Source: Clitoria ternatea (taxonomy: Eukaryota > Streptophyta > Magnoliopsida > Fabales > Fabaceae). From it: a stretch of DNA of 64,000 nt. The first letter of the stretch is position 1; the number at the start of each line of letters is the position of its first letter. The position numbers and the translations under genes were made by a program. Below the pieces are notes generated by a model. It was given only the letters and a program-made list of their open reading frames with translations. It did no database searches and had not been told where the DNA came from. Positions 60,237 through 64,000 of the stretch are shown piece by piece. Location: assembly GCA_037962975.1 (NCBI GenBank), contig CM075669.1:116948501-117012500 (forward strand). Reading direction: 5' to 3'.

Positions 60237-60250
60237 CATCCCCAAACTTA
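60237..60250 (-). other. Athila-3 polypurine tract
   Basis: The minus strand reads TAAGTTTGGGGATG next to the LTR start TGATAAATAAATTC. A similar CCCCAAACTTA word recurs on the plus strand near 60981 and 61350, as further AAGTTTGGGG copies. Confidence 0.75.
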
Positions 60251-61794
60251 AAGCTTGCTTGTCCTCAGGCAAGGACTCGGATTAATTAAATCAATAGCAC
60301 TTACTCAAGACAATCAATCTTCCCTTAACTTAATTCATACCATAATTATTGAATTCCATTCATGCTTTCTTTTTACATCTTCTCAAAATATAATTACTCA
60401 CACTTTCTTTGGGAACAAGCTGGTGATACTTTCCTCACAAGGATTAGTGTTTCACTTTTCTCTCAGTGTATAGGGTGAATTTCATGCACTCATCACCTGC
60501 ATAATTGTTAGATCAACATAGGCTTGCAACAGTTCTAAACATCATGACATATGCTAGCATAATTGGATCAGTAAGGGCTTTTTAAGCTTGTAATGGGGTT
60601 AGGCTACAGGCTCCATTTTCGTTTTTCTAGTCAATGTTGGGTTAAAAGATGTGCCCCTTGATGCCTTGCCTCAATCTTAACTCAAGTGCCTTTACTTACC
60701 AGCTCTTTGCTTTTATTTTTATTTTTTTCAGATGAAGGATAACTCAACTACTTGTGGTGCTTTGCACCTTCTTCTCTTTCATTCCTTTGGACTCTTTTTT
60801 TTTTCTTTCTTCTCTTTCCTTCATTTTTTTTTCAATACCATTTTTCTTCTATATAGGAATTGTTTTACTAATTTTTCACTTTTCTTTTACTTTTGCTACG
60901 CTTCCTTTCATTTCTCACAATCCTCATCTATAATCAAGGTTAGAGTGTGTCCTTTAATTGCTGTGAGGCATACTCTTCATCCCCAAACTTAGAACTTGCT
61001 AGTCCCCAGCAATAAGATAAGACTTAGCAGCTTATCAGTGGTACATCCAGGGATAATTCACTTGGTTATTCTCAAATAAATTGGTTTGTAAAGTTAGGTA
61101 CATAAGTAGAAAGAAAGGGTCTCAGGCTCAAACATAATTATTAGGTCAAAGGATAATTAATAGTAAGGATGGCTAAATTTGGCCCTGACTAATTTACAAA
61201 GAAAGCCTTCATAATTTCTAATTGGCAAATATATAATCATTTAGTAAGCATTAAAGCAAATTCTGTCTCACTAACAATAATGCAGACACACTAGGAAAAG
61301 AAATAGTAAAGGCTCAAAAGCTCATAAATTGCAGGTAATCAGCCAATCATGTCCCCAAACTTAATGCGAGGTTATAAATTCAGATTGCTAACTAGCATGG
61401 TGAATATACAATTAATTAAGGATGAAAATAGTTATAGACAGGGATCATGAATCAAGCAATGTGAATCAATTAATTTATCCAAATGATGCCTAAGAATCAA
61501 TAAACTTTAAATAATTAAGATGAATTCTAAATTAAATACAGTTAACACCTTCCATAAATTAATGAGAGTAATGGATAGATTACTTCCCTTTTTACCTATA
61601 TGGCAAGGATTTGATGAGTGATGATTGCAGGAATTAGACAATACAAATCAGAAAAGAAATAACAACAAACAACTTAACATGGAAATAAAATTTCATTACA
61701 ACTGAAAAGGAAATACATTGTTCAAGAAAGGACATTATAAGAAAGTTAATACATCACAAAATTAACTTAACATAAATGACAACAAATTAAAATA
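60251..61794. other. Athila-3 region between third ORF and PPT
   Basis: No protein motif is seen. It holds a T/C-rich low-complexity patch (60710-60850) and repeated CCCCAAACTTA words. This matches the long 3' untranslated stretch usual in Athila elements. Confidence 0.5.
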
Positions 61795-63145
61795 TCAATC
61801 ATCCTCTTCTTCATCGTCTTTATCAGTAGCTTCAGCCATAGGCTCATCATTATGTTGCTCAGGGTGGGGTAGAAATTCAGTTGCCAGAGGTGTGTCATTA
61901 GGGGGAATAGTGAACCCAATAGAAGCCAACCATAAGTCTCTGTCAGTTAGAACTCCCATTTCTTCAGTGTGGTCCATATTCAGTGCAGTGGCAATCTTCC
62001 TCAGCATAAGATCATGGTTCAGAACCAGATCATAGGTCCCTAGCTGCATCTTCTTCATGGGCTGAAGTTCTTGCATTACCATAGAGAGATCAAAAGAATT
62101 ACCTAAGCCTATTGAAGGTGGTGGTGCAGAAGATGATAGGTTAGGTTGTCTGTGATGCTTTGATTCTTGAGGCACAAAATGGTCAATGTGGTCTACTACC
62201 TAATACTTATCCATAATCCTCTCAGGCTTCACCTTTGTCAGCTCTTCATAGTTCAACCTAACCTGATTCTTTTGAGCCAATAAAGTGATAACAAAATAAT
62301 ATGGCAGTTGGAGATTTTTTCAATAGCTTTCACCATCTCCTCTAGTATTAACTCACCCAAATTAACATACAAGCCTTTCATTAAACAGTAAATCAACACC
62401 AACCTCTTAATGACAACCTCAGTAGCATGAGCCACAGGTTGCAAGGATGAAAGGACATAGTGGCACCATAAGAAGCGGAAATGATTCAAACAACTCTTCC
62501 TGACATATTTTGGTGCACCACTTACTTTTGTTATATATGCAGCCTCTTGTTCATAGCATTCTTCTAGAATTTATTTCCTAAGCTTCTTATTTTCAGCCCT
62601 ATGGAAGATATCCACTTTCCAAGTGTATTGACATCCTTCACCATCTAAGATAGGTATTTTCAAAAGCTTTTTCAGTATATGACCAGATAGAGGAATGGTG
62701 ACTCCACTCAAGATGGAAGAAAATAAAACCTTATCTTCAATAGAATTAGCCCTTAGATTGGCATAAAATTCCCTAGTGAGTTCTTGATAACCATTCCCTA
62801 AGTTCTCATTAAAATACTGCCATCCCCTTGTAAATATAGCAGCCTTTACATCACTATCCGAGCAATTATCTTCATCAAGGACCAGAGCCCTTTCCCTTAT
62901 TACTCTTTTGTTTTTGAATTTTTCTTATATTCTTGGGCAGCCTTGAAATCTCTAAACCTATACCCATTAAAATCTTCATTTCTCTTGGATTTCTTTTCCT
63001 CTTCGAGGCTTTTATTCTTTTTGGGTGGTGGAGAAATAGGGGTGCTTACAGTAGCCACCCCCTTCCCTTTCTCTTTTGGGGTTTTCTTCACACTTTCCAT
63101 TTCAACAACTCTTTCTGGTTTTCTAAAGAGTCTTTGTGATCTCAT
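61795..63145 (-). pseudogene. Athila-3 third ORF (env-like position), decayed
   Basis: The frame begins MRSQRLFRKPERVVEMESVK at 63145, passes a basic, Pro-rich stretch (TPISPPPKKNKSLEEEKKSK) and FNGYRFRDFKAAQEY, and continues in changing frames. Readable words include NLRANSIEDKVLF, VTIPLSGHILKKLLKIP, YTWKVDIFHRAENKK, NHFRFLWCHYVLSSL, VKPERIMDKY and, after a TAG, SKHHRQPNLSSS. It ends in an acidic tail. This is the plant-transposon protein domain found downstream of pol in Athila/Calypso elements, often called env-like from its position. A function in envelope formation is not established. At least two frameshifts and one stop are visible. Confidence 0.8.
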
Positions 63146-63168
63146 AGAAATTGTGAGTGTTAAGGATG

Positions 63169-63180
63169 GTATTTATAGAG
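63169..63180 (-). promoter_or_regulatory. TATA box about 25 bp ahead of the third ORF
   Basis: CTCTATAAATAC on the minus strand, 24 bases upstream of the ATG at 63145. It is close to the ATG for a normal leader, so it may be chance. Confidence 0.4.
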
Positions 63181-63379
63181 CCTAAATGGGTGCAAATGCA
63201 TGAATAACACAACCCTAGAGAAATGAAAATGTAAGATAAAAAGATATGATGGATGCAGAAATTGAAATAATGAAATACCAAAATCCTAGCTATTAACTAA
63301 AATTAAGAAATGAAAGATGTTACCTTTCAAAGGAATCCAAAGATTGTGCCTTTTCCTCTTCAAAACACAAGTTTCCAAC

Positions 63380-63418
63380 ATAGAGAGTTAGGGTTTGTAC
63401 GCTGAGAGGGTTTTATAC
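63380..63418 (-). promoter_or_regulatory. Internal promoter-like element: TATA box and telo-box motif
   Basis: On the minus strand AGTATAAAACCC (63408-63418) is followed about 20 bases on by AAACCCTAA (63388-63396), a telo-box word known from plant promoters. A possible splice donor (AAAGGTAACATC) follows near 63320. Upstream lies the CGCTTAAGCG array. Confidence 0.45.
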
Positions 63419-63519
63419 TACTGAACCCAATGCCTCGGTACGCGTAGATACATTGAAATCTTAGCATACATACGCCTATATTAAAACACAACAGATTGTA
63501 ACAGGTGGTGAAGTATGAA

Positions 63520-64000
63520 TTCTTGCTCAAGTGCATACGATCATGCTTAAGAGTACAGGAGTCACGCTTAAGCGTGATATTCTCTCGCTCAAGCGCAAGA
63601 CATAACAGGGGTCAAGCTCAAGCGTCAGCTTGGTCCAGTAGTCACGCTTAAAGCGTGGAGTTCCTTGCTCAAGCGCACAGGCACAATAGGATAGACACTT
63701 CCAAGATCATGCTTAAGTGTGCATATTCTCTCGCTCAAGCACGAGGCATTACAGGGTTCATGTTTGTACTCGCTCAAGCACACAATAGTCAAGCCTGAGC
63801 GTGAAGGCATATGTCAAATGTCAAAGGTTCACGCTTAAGCACAAATCTCTTCGCTTAAGCGCACAACATGCTTAGAGAAATCACGCTTCAAGCGTGAAAG
63901 GTCATGCTCAAGCGCCAGATTGGTCCAGGAGACCCAAAAATCACGCGCTCAAGCGCCTAAAATTCGCCCAAGCTACAAGGGCTCTCGCTCAAGTGGACAG
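63520..64000. repeat. Array of paired CGCTTAAGCG-type near-palindromes
   Basis: GCTTAAG/GCTCAAG cores start at 63524, 63544, 63566, 63587, 63616, 63646, 63667, 63711, 63733, 63772, 63793, 63833, 63853, 63885, 63906, 63947 and 63987. Most fall in pairs 20-22 bp apart, with pairs about 52-80 bp from each other. The full form TCACGCTTAAGCGTGA (63562-63577) is a perfect palindrome. The array runs off the right window edge. Confidence 0.88.

Noticed and set aside
63520..64000. Regularly spaced repeats resembling a CRISPR array
   Set aside because: Repeats are short near-palindromes with variable spacing in a plant retrotransposon; no leader or cas genes, and the context is eukaryotic.

Overview
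Plant (angiosperm) nuclear DNA, AT-rich and made almost wholly of nested LTR retrotransposons. I see no convincing host gene, tRNA, rRNA or CRISPR array in the 64 kb. The element mix (Athila, Tekay/Del, Tat/Ogre-type, Sirevirus-type Copia) and the abundance of LTRs carrying GTAATCGATTAC or GAATCGATTC motifs suggest a large-genome eudicot, possibly a legume. That taxonomic guess is weak.

Layout, left to right. 1-7421: a minus-strand Sirevirus-like Copia element (Sire-1), cut by the left window edge, with identical LTRs, a 390-codon gag and no pol. It sits in an older Copia-type LTR whose remnant is 7422-7712. 7713-9847 and about 20875-26020: a decayed minus-strand Athila-type Gypsy (Athila-1), split by an 11,027-bp Tekay-type element (9848-20874, duplicated target TCTAA) that has huge unequal LTRs and only 241 bp between them. 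26295-27560: a solo LTR (TGAAT on both sides) of the family seen at 7422. 27802 to about 29180: a plus-strand Athila-type LTR. 29405 to about 31764: the end of a Tekay integrase plus LTR. 31765 to about 33790: a decayed Sirevirus gag with PBS and LTR start. 34502-41821: a Tekay-type LTR split by a Tat-type solo LTR (36519-39966, ATACT). 41822-43020 and 51285-51780: Athila-2, split by a Tekay-type solo LTR (43021-51284, CCAAC) that itself holds a smaller solo LTR (45181-47228). 51781-58727: another Tekay-like LTR, split by a second, inverted Tat-type solo LTR (53129-56947, AATAT). 58728-64000: the 3' LTR and env-like third ORF of Athila-3.

Most coding pieces are dead: stops, frameshifts, a lost RT, an altered protease loop. 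Sire-1 is the exception. Its LTRs match over all 1,135 comparable bases, so it moved very recently and must have used enzymes supplied in trans.

The most unusual signal is regulatory. LTRs of several unrelated lineages carry arrays of short palindromes or near-palindromes, usually upstream of the TATA box in the element's own orientation. Within each array the sites are paired or phased at nearly constant distances: 21 bp in the Sirevirus LTR, 22 bp in a Tekay-like LTR, 20-22 bp in Athila-3, 21-23 bp in the Tat-type LTRs and 18 bp in Athila-1. The Sirevirus and Tekay-like arrays share an AATCGATT core and almost the same 71/72-bp unit. A similar array plus TATA box lies inside Athila-3, ahead of its env-like ORF.
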